Shown: piece after piece, positions 26,096 through 34,703 of the stretch
Layout: the number at the start of each line of letters is the position of its first letter
Position numbering within the stretch: position 1 is the first letter of the stretch
Source of the DNA: Pigmentibacter ruber
Lineage (GTDB): Bacteria > Bdellovibrionota_B > Oligoflexia > Silvanigrellales > Silvanigrellaceae
NCBI RefSeq assembly: GCF_009792895.1
Contig: NZ_WSSC01000001.1
Location: forward strand, 186,001-250,000
Length of the DNA stretch: 64,000 nt
Direction: 5' to 3'
The notes under the pieces: model-generated
Databases searched by the model: none
What the model saw: the letters and a program-made list of their open reading frames with translations, nothing else
Told to the model about the DNA's origin: nothing
Position numbers and translations under genes: made by a program

Positions 26096-27198
26096 TAAAG
26101 AAAAAAATATTAATTGTTGAAGACGAAGCAATACTTGCAAAAAACTTGGAAGATATACTAACTGATTTAAACTATCAAGTTGTAGGTATTGCGGATAACT
26201 CAATGAAAGCAATTATGCAGTTTTTTATGCATAATCCAGATCTTATACTAATGGATATTCATTTAAAAGGACAAGATGATGGAATAAAAACTGCTGAAAT
26301 AATATTAGAGCAAAAACTTGTACCAATTATTTTTATTACTGCTAATCAAGATGCCGCAACATTTAATAGAGCTAAAATGAATGGTGCATATGGTTATGTA
26401 TTAAAACCTTTTCAAGAAAGAGAATTACAAATAGTAATAGAAATAGCTTTTTCTCAATTTGAAGATAAAATTAAAATATTGAAGTTAGAAAATTTAATAA
26501 GTAACGTAGAACGTTTAAATGCAGTTGATACCTTCGCGTCAGGATTTATTCATGCAATCAACACTTCATTAACACAAATATTTATGGCTTATAATACACT
26601 AAAAAATGAGCAAGTTTTATCCACTAATTTGAATGTCATAACAGCCTTAAATTTAATAGACTCTGCATCAAATTCTATAAAATCTACAGTAAAAAATTAT
26701 AATCATTTACTTGATTCACTAGAGCTAGATGCTCCAAGTAGTTTTACAATATTTGAAGGTTGTAAAGAGGCTTTAGATATATGCAAATATTATGCTTTAT
26801 CGAAAAAGGTATTAATTAGAGAATTAAAAGGTTCTAAACAAATTCATATTTATACTTCAAGATCAGTTTTGTTTTTATCTTTAGTCAATGTGTTAAAAAC
26901 AATTTGTGATTTTATTCAAAATCAATCCGATTCATGGATTGAGATAAATTGGGAAGAAAATACTGCTAAAGATGAAAGATTAATTAAATTGTCATTTAGT
27001 GGTGAGCTATTAGATTCAGAAGTTATAGAAAATATTTTTAATCCACACTCCGAAAATAATGATAAAATAAAGTTAAATAAATTTGCATTGGTTACAACAA
27101 AAAATTTATTAGAAAAGTGTAATAGTGATTTATTTCTTGAGATAGATAAAGAAGTGAATTGTTTTGTAATAAAAGTTAAAATTCAACAAAAAAATTGA
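26074..27198 (+). CDS. Response regulator with degenerate kinase-like C-terminal domain
   Basis: A 374-residue protein. Residues 10-125 are a receiver domain: ILIVEDE acidic pocket, phospho-acceptor D61 in LILMDIHL, switch FITAN and Lys in YVLKPF. From about 150 the chain looks like a histidine kinase core that has lost activity: a DHp-like helix FASGFIHAINTSLTQI followed by an ATPase-like region (SLVNVLKTICDFIQ, FNPHSENNDKI) without recognisable G-boxes. ATG 26074 follows GAGGA and lies inside the end of the phytochrome gene, so the two are translationally coupled and the phytochrome is the obvious partner kinase. The output may be protein-protein, since no DNA-binding domain is present. Confidence 0.85.
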   Translation: MVGNENIVKKKILIVEDEAILAKNLEDILTDLNYQVVGIADNSMKAIMQFFMHNPDLILMDIHLKGQDDGIKTAEIILEQKLVPIIFITANQDAATFNRAKMNGAYGYVLKPFQERELQIVIEIAFSQFEDKIKILKLENLISNVERLNAVDTFASGFIHAINTSLTQIFMAYNTLKNEQVLSTNLNVITALNLIDSASNSIKSTVKNYNHLLDSLELDAPSSFTIFEGCKEALDICKYYALSKKVLIRELKGSKQIHIYTSRSVLFLSLVNVLKTICDFIQNQSDSWIEINWEENTAKDERLIKLSFSGELLDSEVIENIFNPHSENNDKIKLNKFALVTTKNLLEKCNSDLFLEIDKEVNCFVIKVKIQQKN

Positions 27199-27307
27199 TT
27201 CAAAGAACATCATACACAATTTATTCTTTTTAATTAAATAGAATATTTAATAATAGCTATCTATTAACATTTTTTAGATTTTTTCTAGTTAATTTATAAA
27301 AAACTTA

Positions 27308-27336
27308 TTGACTATCTAGTCAAACTAAATTATAAA
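27308..27336 (+). promoter_or_regulatory. Promoter of the small membrane protein genes
   Basis: TTGACT (27308-27313), a 17-base spacer and TATAAA (27331-27336). The -35 box is part of an inverted repeat, TTGACTA-TC-TAGTCAA (27308-27323), which could be an operator. Confidence 0.55.
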
Positions 27337-27402
27337 TAGAATGTTCTTTTAATCATGTCCTTCCTAATTCAGATCTCTTATATATATAAAGTAGGTGTCA
27401 CC

Positions 27403-27570
27403 ATGAATATATATTCAATCATCAAAGTTTCTATCGCAATTTCTGCATGTGGAATATTTATTCTAGCAAATACAAGTTTACTAAAGTCAGAAGAAGATAA
27501 AAAAATAACTGAATCTTCAAGTGAGAAAAAAGTAATTAAATATATTGTTAGTAAAAATTCTTATTTTTAA
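27403..27570 (+). CDS. Small membrane or exported protein (55 aa)
   Basis: A 55-residue protein whose first 25 residues (IIKVSIAISACGIFILANTS) form one hydrophobic segment that is either a signal peptide or an anchor, followed by a charged tail (SEEDKKITESSSEKKVIKY). The start ATG 27403 follows GTAGGTG; an in-frame ATG at 27355 lacks a ribosome site. A good promoter lies 67 bases upstream. It does not match a family I recognise, and it is followed after 19 bases by an even smaller membrane peptide. Confidence 0.55.
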   Translation: MNIYSIIKVSIAISACGIFILANTSLLKSEEDKKITESSSEKKVIKYIVSKNSYF

Positions 27571-27589
27571 TAAATACAAAGGAAATTGT

Positions 27590-27661
27590 ATGAATGTTAG
27601 GACATTTTTTATTTTGATTTTATTTTTTATTTCTTTGTTTTTTTATTTGCATTCTAATTAA
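27590..27661 (+). CDS. Very small membrane peptide (23 aa)
   Basis: ATG 27590 is preceded by AAAGGA at 6-base spacing and opens a 23-residue peptide that is hydrophobic nearly throughout (FFILILFFISLFFYLH) with a polar N-terminus and C-terminal SN. One transmembrane helix is predicted. It lies just after the 55-residue gene and ends 39 bases before the convergent gamma-glutamyltransferase stop. The evidence is only the ribosome site and composition. Confidence 0.45.
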   Translation: MNVRTFFILILFFISLFFYLHSN

Positions 27662-27692
27662 TAGAATAAGCATTAGAGGATGATTAAAGAAC

Positions 27693-27728
27693 AGGCGCAG
27701 TTACTGGAAAAAGCCAATAGCTGCGCCT
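27693..27728 (-). terminator. GC-rich hairpin at the end of ggt, possible terminator
   Basis: AGGCGCAG (27693-27700) and CTGCGCCT (27721-27728) are perfect 8-base complements around the ggt stop codon, in otherwise AT-rich DNA. Reading in the ggt direction the following bases are GTTCTTTAAT, a poor U-tract, so termination is uncertain. Confidence 0.35.
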
Positions 27729-29455
27729 CCTTCTGTGCGAGGATCAGTAAATCCAAAATACTGTTTATTTATTTCTTTTACTTCTGCTGCTTGCAAAGAC
27801 CCAAAAGGTTCACTTAACTTTATTTTATGACCCATTTTTAGCATTTTTTCTAAAGTATCTGAACTAGTTCCCTCCTCATAGAAAAAAATATCAGGCCATA
27901 ATTGATTATGAAATTTTGGAGTTGCAATACATGTAGCAATATTTTTATGATAATCTATATATCTAACTATAAAATTAAAAACTTGTGAAATAATTCTGCT
28001 CCCACCTGGCGCTCCTACAACCAAAATAGGTTCAGATTTCTCATTTAATATAATTGTTGGGCTCATAGAACTTAAAGGTCTCTTTTGAGGTGCTATAATA
28101 TTTTTTTCACCTTGAACTAAGCCATAAGAATTAGCACTACCTAATTTTGCTGTAAAATCTCCCATCTCATTGTTAAGTAAAAAGCCTGCCCCTTTTACCA
28201 CTTTTCCATTCCCAAAAGAAAAGTTTAAAGTATAGGTGTTTGATACCATGTTACCTTCACTATCAATAATTGAAAAATGAGTTGTATTAATTTCTTCTTT
28301 TTTAGAGTCTTTTGATTTTTCTATGCTAATAGAAGGAGTATGTTTGGAAAGATTGATTTTTTTAGCAATTTGTTTTGCATATGCTTTATTAGTTAATTTA
28401 TCTAAAGGATTTTTTACAAAATTAGGATCTCCTAGCTTACTATTTCTGTCAAAATAAGCATAACTCATTATTTCATTCATTAAATGAAAATATTTAGCAC
28501 TGTTTAATGGGTAATATTTTAGATCAAAATTTTCTAATATATTTAACATTTCAATTATAGTAACACCACCAGAACTAGGAGGGGGGACGGAATAAATATT
28601 ATAATTTTTATACTTACCATGCACAGGGTTTTGTTCTTCTAAATTATATTTAGTTAAATCTTCTAACGAAATAATACCCCCATTATTTTTCATATCTTCT
28701 GCTATTTTATTTGCAGTTTCTCCTTTATAAAAGCCGTCATCACCTAATTCAGAAATCAATTTTAATGTTTTTGCTAAATCTTGTTGAATTAACTTATCAC
28801 CAACTTTTAAAGGTTTTCCATTCTTAAAAAAAATTTTTTTAGTTTCTTCACTTGTAGAAAGAAGATCTTCAGATTCAATTAATGACTGAGCAAGGGCATG
28901 TGAAACTATAAATCCATTTTCAGCCAATTCAATTGCTGGTTGAATAACTTTATTAAGAGGAAGTTTACCATATTTTTTTAGCGCATAATTGAGACCTAAA
29001 ACAGTTCCTGGCACTCCTGATGACAAATAGCTTTTATCTAATTTTTCAGTGTCTAAATTTCCATTAGCTGATAAAAACATATTCTTACTAGCTAAAAATG
29101 GAGCTTTCTCGCGGTAATTGATGTTTATAGCTCTTTTTTCTTTATTTAGCCAAATCATCATAAAGCCTCCCCCGCCAATATTTCCAGCCTCAGGTAATGT
29201 CACTGCTAAAGCATATCCAACAGCAACAGCTGCATCTATCGCATTTCCTCCTTGACGAAGAATTTCTACTCCTATTTTTGAAGCTAGTTCTTCTTCGCTT
29301 ACTACTATTCCGTTTTTTCCAAAAATTGGCTTAAATATTTCTGTGTTTTTATTGGTATTTTGAAATTGTGAGGAATCAATTTTCGAGAAAGAAGGATGAA
29401 CGTAAAGAGAATTTAATAATATTAATTTTAACAAAAAATATGCTATTTTTTTCAT
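27701..29455 (-). CDS. ggt: Gamma-glutamyltransferase (periplasmic)
   Basis: A 584-residue Ntn-hydrolase precursor with a signal peptide (about 1-25, MKKIAYFLLKLILL to PSFS). It should self-cleave before the catalytic Thr in EINTTHFSIIDSEGN, giving large and small subunits. The substrate-binding stretches are visible: LPEAGNIGGGGFM in the large subunit, and SMSPTI and VGAPGGSRI in the small subunit. It removes the gamma-glutamyl group from glutathione and related peptides in the periplasm. The start ATG follows AAGGA. It stands alone on the minus strand between convergent small peptide genes and the divergent outer-membrane protein gene. Confidence 0.95.
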   Translation of the reverse strand: MKKIAYFLLKLILLNSLYVHPSFSKIDSSQFQNTNKNTEIFKPIFGKNGIVVSEEELASKIGVEILRQGGNAIDAAVAVGYALAVTLPEAGNIGGGGFMMIWLNKEKRAININYREKAPFLASKNMFLSANGNLDTEKLDKSYLSSGVPGTVLGLNYALKKYGKLPLNKVIQPAIELAENGFIVSHALAQSLIESEDLLSTSEETKKIFFKNGKPLKVGDKLIQQDLAKTLKLISELGDDGFYKGETANKIAEDMKNNGGIISLEDLTKYNLEEQNPVHGKYKNYNIYSVPPPSSGGVTIIEMLNILENFDLKYYPLNSAKYFHLMNEIMSYAYFDRNSKLGDPNFVKNPLDKLTNKAYAKQIAKKINLSKHTPSISIEKSKDSKKEEINTTHFSIIDSEGNMVSNTYTLNFSFGNGKVVKGAGFLLNNEMGDFTAKLGSANSYGLVQGEKNIIAPQKRPLSSMSPTIILNEKSEPILVVGAPGGSRIISQVFNFIVRYIDYHKNIATCIATPKFHNQLWPDIFFYEEGTSSDTLEKMLKMGHKIKLSEPFGSLQAAEVKEINKQYFGFTDPRTEGGAAIGFFQ

Positions 29456-29802
29456 TAGATTTTTCCTTATAATTTTATAGAGAACATAGTATAAAATTAA
29501 AAAAATTTCAATTCTGATTTTATTTAAATTAGTTACATAAAATAAAAAATTAGTGAATAAATGAAATATTTTATTAACTTTGATCTAGTTTGATATTATA
29601 GCTGGAAAAACTGCTTAAATCATTTAATTAATTGAATAATATTTAGTAATTTTTTTTATTTATTGGAAATTTAAATTTATACTTTTTTTGTATTATATTG
29701 ATATTATTAATTTTTATTAACTAAAAATAAAGTAAATAATTCTTGTTTAGCAAGTAAAAATAATTTAATGAGTATGTTCTTTTTATTTTTGAAGGAGTTT
29801 GT
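29456..29802. other. AT-rich divergent intergenic region
   Basis: About 350 bases between the ggt start (minus) and the outer-membrane protein start (plus). No open frame with a ribosome site and no convincing hairpin was seen; it should contain both promoters, but none of the boxes stands out from the AT-rich background. Confidence 0.4.
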
Positions 29803-30462
29803 ATGTTCAAATTATATATAACTGTAATAATTAGTTTTTTAATGTTATCGTTAAATGCGAGTGCTGAAGAATCTGAAAAAAATGAATCCAAAAAAATCAA
29901 TTTAGATATTTATGGCTATTTTGGATATACTTCTATGTCATTACAAGATAAAGATATTAATGGAGAAAGTCCAAATTTAACAGGCTCTAATCTTACTGTT
30001 GGTGGTTTGTATACTATCCAAACAAATACAAAAATTAAGCCTGTTGTTGGATTAGCATTACAGGGTACATACGTTACAGGTGATTATAAGAATGATGTAG
30101 GAGATAAGTGGAAAGTTAGATATAATTATTCAGCAATTTTAGCAAATGCAGGTATAAAATATAATATTAATGAAAAATTTAATTTTATTGGTTTGGGTAG
30201 CTTAGGTACAACGACTAGAGATGAATATGAATACGAAAGACCAATTGGATATCCAGGCAATTTATTTACTACAACAGATATTTCTAATCACTATATCTAT
30301 AGTGTTAATTTAATGGGATTATATAAATTTGGAGACCTTTTTAGTATGGGTGCTAATGCTACTTTGGGTATGCATACTATGGAGCAAAAATTTAGAAAAG
30401 AAAGTAAAGATCTAACTTACTTTGAAAAATCAATAAACTTATTATTTATGTGGTCAATCTAA
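29803..30462 (+). CDS. Small outer-membrane beta-barrel protein
   Basis: A 219-residue protein with a Sec signal peptide ending NASA (cleavage about residue 22) and a mature part of alternating hydrophobic residues suggesting eight to ten beta strands, such as LDIYGYFGYTSMSL, VGGLYTIQ, AILANAGIKYNI and NLMGLYKFG. It ends with a strand and aromatic-rich tail (LLFMWSI), as in OmpA/OmpX/OmpW-like barrels. Family assignment beyond outer-membrane porin-like barrel is not possible by eye. AAGGAG precedes ATG 29803. A strong intrinsic terminator follows, so it is a single-gene unit. Confidence 0.75.
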   Translation: MFKLYITVIISFLMLSLNASAEESEKNESKKINLDIYGYFGYTSMSLQDKDINGESPNLTGSNLTVGGLYTIQTNTKIKPVVGLALQGTYVTGDYKNDVGDKWKVRYNYSAILANAGIKYNINEKFNFIGLGSLGTTTRDEYEYERPIGYPGNLFTTTDISNHYIYSVNLMGLYKFGDLFSMGANATLGMHTMEQKFRKESKDLTYFEKSINLLFMWSI

Positions 30463-30486
30463 AACTTTATACTATATAAATTTTTA

Positions 30487-30537
30487 AAACTCCTCTTTTA
30501 TATTTTTTATAAACGAGGAGTTTTTTTATCCAATCTA
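30487..30537 (+). terminator. Intrinsic terminator after the outer-membrane protein gene
   Basis: Arms AAACTCCTC (30487-30495) and GAGGAGTTT (30524-30532 region) are complementary and are followed by seven T. It lies 25 bases after the stop codon. Confidence 0.85.
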
Positions 30538-30560
30538 TTTATTTTAATTATTAAAAATTG

Positions 30561-30588
30561 TTGACTTCTCTATATTATTATATATAAT
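30561..30588 (+). promoter_or_regulatory. Promoter of the histidine decarboxylase gene
   Basis: TTGACT (30561-30566), a 16-base spacer and consensus TATAAT (30583-30588). It lies about 38 bases upstream of ATG 30626. Confidence 0.6.
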
Positions 30589-30625
30589 AAAAAAAATTTA
30601 AAATAAAATATATTAGGAGTCCACT

Positions 30626-31756
30626 ATGACTCAAAAGCAAATAAAAACCTATCAAGATTTATTGATCAATGAATATAGAAATTTACTTGGAAAAAAAAAT
30701 TTAATTGCAGGATATCCTGAAAATCAAAGATTTAATTATAAATTTTTAAATAAATTTTTTCGCTTATCAATTAATAATGTTGGAGATTCTTTTCAAGCCT
30801 CAAATTATCCATTAAATACTCTTAAATTTGAAGCAGATGTAATAAAATATTTTTCGGCACTTTATAATAAAAAAAAGGATTATTGGGGATATATTACATC
30901 AGGAGGAACTGAAAGTAATTTATTTGCTATTCACCTAGCAAGAACAAAATTTCAAAATGGAATTGTTTTATACAGTTCACATAGTCACTATAGCATAATG
31001 AAGGCAATAGCCGTTACTAGAAGTCAAAATTCATTAATTTCTGTCCAAGAAAATGGAGAAATTGATTATTTTGATTTTGAAAGAAATGTTTTAAAGTATA
31101 GAAAAAGACCATTAATTATAGTTTTAAATATTGGTACGACAATTACTGGTGCAATTGATAGAGTGGAAAATGTTAAAATTATTCTCCAGAACCATAATAT
31201 AGAAAAGTACTATATTCATTGCGATGCAGCTTTACATGGATTTATTCTACCTTTTTGTAAACATTCTTTAAATCTTTCACTCGATAAAATTGATAGTTTA
31301 TCTATAAGTGGACATAAATTTATTGGTTCTCCAATACCTTGTGGGATTTTTTTAACTCATTTTAAATTAAAAAAAATGATTGAAAAAAATATTGATTACT
31401 TGCGAGCTTATGATAGTACCTTACTAGGATCAAGAGAAGGATTATCTTCATTAATATTATGGACAGCTATTCAGCAAAAAACAAAACAAGATTTTCAGAA
31501 CATAGTAAAATATTGCCTAAAACTAGCAGAATATGCAGTACAAAAAATGGTAAAATTTGGAATTCATGCTTGGGTTAATAATTTTTCACCAATTGTAGTG
31601 TTTCCAAAACCAAACGAAAAAATAATAAAAAAGTGGTCTATAGCAACTTATCAAAATATAGCGCATATTATTACAATGCCGCATATGACAAAAAAAAGTA
31701 TTGATAAACTAATTGCCGACCTACAAATTGACATGAAACAAAATGGTTTTTTGTAA
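30626..31756 (+). CDS. hdc: Pyridoxal-phosphate histidine decarboxylase
   Basis: A 376-residue PLP-dependent group II decarboxylase that matches the bacterial histidine decarboxylase type (Morganella/Klebsiella, usually about 378 residues). Conserved parts are WGYITSGGTESNLFAIHLAR, the His that stacks on PLP in SSHSHYS, HCDAALHGFILPF, and the PLP-binding Lys in SISGHKFIGSPIPCG. The product would be histamine, either free or as a siderophore building block; no siderophore genes are seen around it. It has its own promoter, a TAGGAG ribosome site and stands alone. Other close decarboxylases (aspartate or glutamate) differ around SGHK, so I favour histidine. Confidence 0.88.
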   Translation: MTQKQIKTYQDLLINEYRNLLGKKNLIAGYPENQRFNYKFLNKFFRLSINNVGDSFQASNYPLNTLKFEADVIKYFSALYNKKKDYWGYITSGGTESNLFAIHLARTKFQNGIVLYSSHSHYSIMKAIAVTRSQNSLISVQENGEIDYFDFERNVLKYRKRPLIIVLNIGTTITGAIDRVENVKIILQNHNIEKYYIHCDAALHGFILPFCKHSLNLSLDKIDSLSISGHKFIGSPIPCGIFLTHFKLKKMIEKNIDYLRAYDSTLLGSREGLSSLILWTAIQQKTKQDFQNIVKYCLKLAEYAVQKMVKFGIHAWVNNFSPIVVFPKPNEKIIKKWSIATYQNIAHIITMPHMTKKSIDKLIADLQIDMKQNGFL

Positions 31757-31807
31757 AAAATAATTTATGTAATAATCATTTTGTTTACTTAATAAGGGAG
31801 GTATTAA

Positions 31808-32206
31808 ATGAAGCTTCGATCAACTTTTGCAATTTTTGCTACGATCCTTTTCACTTTTGCACATCTATCTGTGTTAGCTGCACCAGGCGGCGGCGGTGGC
31901 GGCGGTGGCGGCGGTGGCGGCGGTGGTAAAGGAGGTTCTGGTGGCGGCGGTGGCGGCGGACCAGGTGGTGGTAAAGGAGGTTCCGGTGGTGGCGGACAAG
32001 GCGGGCAAGGCGGACCTGGCGGACCTGGCGGACCTGGCGGACAAGGAAATGAAGCTGGAAGAGCTGGAGACAAAGGCAAAGGCGGTGATGATAAGGGCAA
32101 AGGCGGTGATGACAAGGGCAAAGGCGGTGATGACAAGGGCAAAGGCGGTGATGACAAGGGCAAAGGCGGTGATAGTAATGGACAGCAATCACAAAGTCCA
32201 TCCTAA
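31808..32206 (+). CDS. Secreted glycine-rich protein with collagen-like and DKGKGGD repeats
   Basis: A 132-residue protein with a Sec signal (MKLRSTFAIF to SVLA, cleaved near AAPG), then a poly-glycine block interrupted by K, S and P, a short collagen-like run (GGPGGPGGPGG), and five copies of DKGKGGD. The C-terminus is polar (GQQSQSPS). GGGAGG at 6-base spacing precedes ATG 31808. The DNA is strikingly GC-rich in an AT-rich genome because of GGC/GGT codons. Such low-complexity proteins occur in cell walls, adhesives or extracellular matrices; the actual role is unknown. Its antisense frames are long and proline/histidine rich only because of the codon bias, not genes. Confidence 0.8.
   Translation: MKLRSTFAIFATILFTFAHLSVLAAPGGGGGGGGGGGGGGKGGSGGGGGGGPGGGKGGSGGGGQGGQGGPGGPGGPGGQGNEAGRAGDKGKGGDDKGKGGDDKGKGGDDKGKGGDDKGKGGDSNGQQSQSPS
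32069..32173 (+). repeat. Five tandem 21-bp repeats in the glycine-rich gene
   Basis: Five consecutive 21-base units (32069-32089, 32090-32110, 32111-32131, 32132-32152, 32153-32173) with consensus GACAAGGGCAAAGGCGGTGA plus T. Three are identical; the first two differ by one or two bases. They encode DKGKGGD and are prone to copy-number change without frameshift. Confidence 0.9.
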
Positions 32207-32211
32207 ATAAA

Positions 32212-33276
32212 TTAATCCCGCTTAGCATACTGTTTAGACATTTCATTTACATGAAAATCATTTTTGTCAAATTCGAATATAATTTTCTTAAATGTAGGAT
32301 CTATTTTAGCTTCTACATTTAAAAGTATTGGATAATTTTTCTTACCATGACCAAAAATATTTAATTTAAATACAGGAATATTACTTTCTTCAATAAAACT
32401 ATTGATTGCCAGCTTAACTTGCTCTTCATTTCCAATAAATTCTCCTAATACAATAGCTTTAGCATTTTTAAGTATATTAGATTGTAAAAGATGAGTAAAT
32501 GCTCGATCAAGTGAATATCCTTTTACATTTGTTTCTTCTAAAAAAACGATTTTATTTTCAGCTTTAATTTCCCATGGTGTTCCTATACTACTAAGTATCA
32601 TTTCTAAATTTCCGCCTATCGTTAATCCTTTTATTAAACTAGATTTTTTGGCTAAAGTATTTTCATTTTTGATGTTGTCATAGGTAATTTCTCCTTTATT
32701 AGTATTAATTATTTTATCAAGCAATATGAAATTTTTTTTATCTTTATTCCCTTCTAAAATATCACCTAATGTTGCTCCATGTATCGTAATCCAATTCCAT
32801 TTTTGGATAAAAAATATATGAAGAAATGTAACATCGCTATACCCAATAAAAATCTTGTTGATTCCATTTTTTTCTAGTTTTGCTAAATACTGAAATAGTC
32901 TTGAAGATCCATAACCACCTCGAGTTGCCCAAATAATTTTATTATCATTATTAATTGCCTCTTTTAGCTCATTAAATCTTTCTAAGTCGCTCCTTGCGAG
33001 ATATGGTGTGTCAGAAGATGAAAAACTAAAATTCTTGTTGAAGTATAAAAAATTAATTTTTTTTAGTTCTAGTAGTTTTTCTGTTTCTAAAGGTGAAGAA
33101 GGAGAAACAGCGTTTACTTTAATTTTTTTAAAATTTTCAAAAATATTTTCAGTAAATTTTACATTTAATTCTTTCAAAAAATTATTGGTGGATGAATTCT
33201 CATTATTATAATTTGCAAAAATTTTGATTTGGATAAAAATTGATAAATAAATTAATGTTTTATTAAATTTGCTCAT
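32212..33276 (-). CDS. Exported LD-carboxypeptidase (peptidase S66 family)
   Basis: A 354-residue S66-family protein. Family features are IIWATRGGYGSSRLF, the nucleophile Ser in FIGYSDVTFLH, IHGATLGDI, the Glu in VFLEETNVKGYSLDRAF and the His in FGHGKKNYPI. S66 enzymes cut L,D bonds in muropeptides (LdcA) or act on microcin C (MccF). LdcA is usually cytoplasmic, but here residues 1-21 (LIYLSIFIQIKIFA) look like a signal peptide, suggesting a periplasmic form. The start ATG follows GAGGA. The stop is 6 bases from the convergent glycine-rich gene. Confidence 0.87.
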   Translation of the reverse strand: MSKFNKTLIYLSIFIQIKIFANYNNENSSTNNFLKELNVKFTENIFENFKKIKVNAVSPSSPLETEKLLELKKINFLYFNKNFSFSSSDTPYLARSDLERFNELKEAINNDNKIIWATRGGYGSSRLFQYLAKLEKNGINKIFIGYSDVTFLHIFFIQKWNWITIHGATLGDILEGNKDKKNFILLDKIINTNKGEITYDNIKNENTLAKKSSLIKGLTIGGNLEMILSSIGTPWEIKAENKIVFLEETNVKGYSLDRAFTHLLQSNILKNAKAIVLGEFIGNEEQVKLAINSFIEESNIPVFKLNIFGHGKKNYPILLNVEAKIDPTFKKIIFEFDKNDFHVNEMSKQYAKRD

Positions 33277-33399
33277 TCTATTCCTCAGTTAAAATAATTA
33301 TAGACAAAATTTTATTGCAAAAAAAGGAATAGGTTCATAAAATTTTAGTACACTTTATTTTTAAGCACATTTTTTTAGGAGTTATATTGGGGTAACAAA

Positions 33400-34701
33400 A
33401 TGATAATATATTTCTTAATTTTTTCTTTATTTTCTTTCTTCATTTTTCTGTATATTATGAAGTATAAAAAAACAGTATCAGAGTATTCAAATAAATTTAG
33501 TAAGTTATTAGAAGAAAGTCTTGAACTGCAAGATGATTTAAATTCATTGAAAGATAAAAATGTTGAATTAAGTAATAAATTGATAAAACAAGAAAATATT
33601 ATATTAGAGTATAAATTAAGAATAAATTCTTTAGATTCTGAAAATAATTTCTTCAAAAAAGAATTAAATAATCAGAAAGATTACTTTGAAAATATGAAAT
33701 CAAATTTTAAACATGAGTTTGAAAATTTAGCAAATTCAATTTTAGAGCAAAAGACAAAATCTCTAAATGAAGTTACAGAAAAAAATTTTTATAATTTACT
33801 TCACCCATTTAAGGAAAAATTAATTAATTTTGAAAGAAGTATTGAACAAAAATATTTAAATGACATAAATGAAAGAAATTCCTTAAAATATGAAATAGAA
33901 AGTTTAGTCAAACTAAATCAACAAATGTCTGATGAAACAAAGTCTCTAACTCAGGCGTTAAAAGGAGATGCAAAATTTCAAGGTGATTGGGGGGAATTTA
34001 TTTTAGAAAAGACTTTAGAAATCTCAGGATTAAGAAAAGAGTTTGAATATACAACCCAAAGTTCTTATAAAGATTCCGAAGGGGATATGTATAGACCAGA
34101 TGTCATTATTCATTTGCCAGAAAATAAACACATCATTATTGATGCTAAAGTATCTCTAACGGCTTATGAGAAATATCGAACATCTTGTGATGAAGTTGAA
34201 AGAAAAAAAGCAATTGAAGAGCATATTTTTTCAATTAAAAAACATATAATAATTTTATCTGAAAAGCCGTATACAGAATTAAGAGATCTAAAAACACCGG
34301 AGTTTGTTTTCTTATTTATTCCTATAGAAAATGCTTATTCATTAGCTATGCATTTTCAAAAAGATCTTTCTGAATTTGCTTGGTCTAAAAAAATTGCACT
34401 TGTTACTGCAACAACTTTACTGACAAGTTTGAAAACTGTGGCTTCAATTTGGAAATTAGAAAATCAAAATAAAAATGCATTAGAAATTGCTAGAGAAGGA
34501 GGAAAACTTTATGATAAATTTGTTGGGTTTATGGATGATTTTGAAAAAATAGGAAAAACTTTTGAACAGGGTCAAAAGCAATATAGTGATGCATTTAATA
34601 AGCTTAAACTTGGTAGTGGGAATATATTTAAAAGAATAGAGAATTTAAAGGAGCTTGGAGCAACCCCCCAAAAACAAATAAAGCAAGAATTTATTGAATA
34701 A
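33400..34701 (+). CDS. rmuC: DNA recombination protein RmuC homologue
   Basis: A 433-residue protein with an N-terminal transmembrane segment (IIYFLIFSLFSFFIFLYIM), a long coiled coil (about 25-180) and the RmuC nuclease-like core: GDAKFQGDWGEFILEKTLE, GDMYRPDVIIHLPENKHIIIDAK, LTAYEKYR and FIPIENAYSLAM. The family limits inversions at short inverted repeats in E. coli, and its core resembles the PD-(D/E)XK nuclease fold. A GGGGT ribosome site precedes ATG 33400. It ends two bases before the stop of the convergent unknown gene. Confidence 0.93.
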   Translation: MIIYFLIFSLFSFFIFLYIMKYKKTVSEYSNKFSKLLEESLELQDDLNSLKDKNVELSNKLIKQENIILEYKLRINSLDSENNFFKKELNNQKDYFENMKSNFKHEFENLANSILEQKTKSLNEVTEKNFYNLLHPFKEKLINFERSIEQKYLNDINERNSLKYEIESLVKLNQQMSDETKSLTQALKGDAKFQGDWGEFILEKTLEISGLRKEFEYTTQSSYKDSEGDMYRPDVIIHLPENKHIIIDAKVSLTAYEKYRTSCDEVERKKAIEEHIFSIKKHIIILSEKPYTELRDLKTPEFVFLFIPIENAYSLAMHFQKDLSEFAWSKKIALVTATTLLTSLKTVASIWKLENQNKNALEIAREGGKLYDKFVGFMDDFEKIGKTFEQGQKQYSDAFNKLKLGSGNIFKRIENLKELGATPQKQIKQEFIE

Positions 34702-34703
34702 TT

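Noticed and set aside
31804..32246. Proline-, histidine- and alanine-rich frames opposite and beside the glycine-rich gene
   Set aside because: They exist only because GGC/GGT repeats lack stops in other frames; only the plus-strand frame has a signal peptide and ribosome site.
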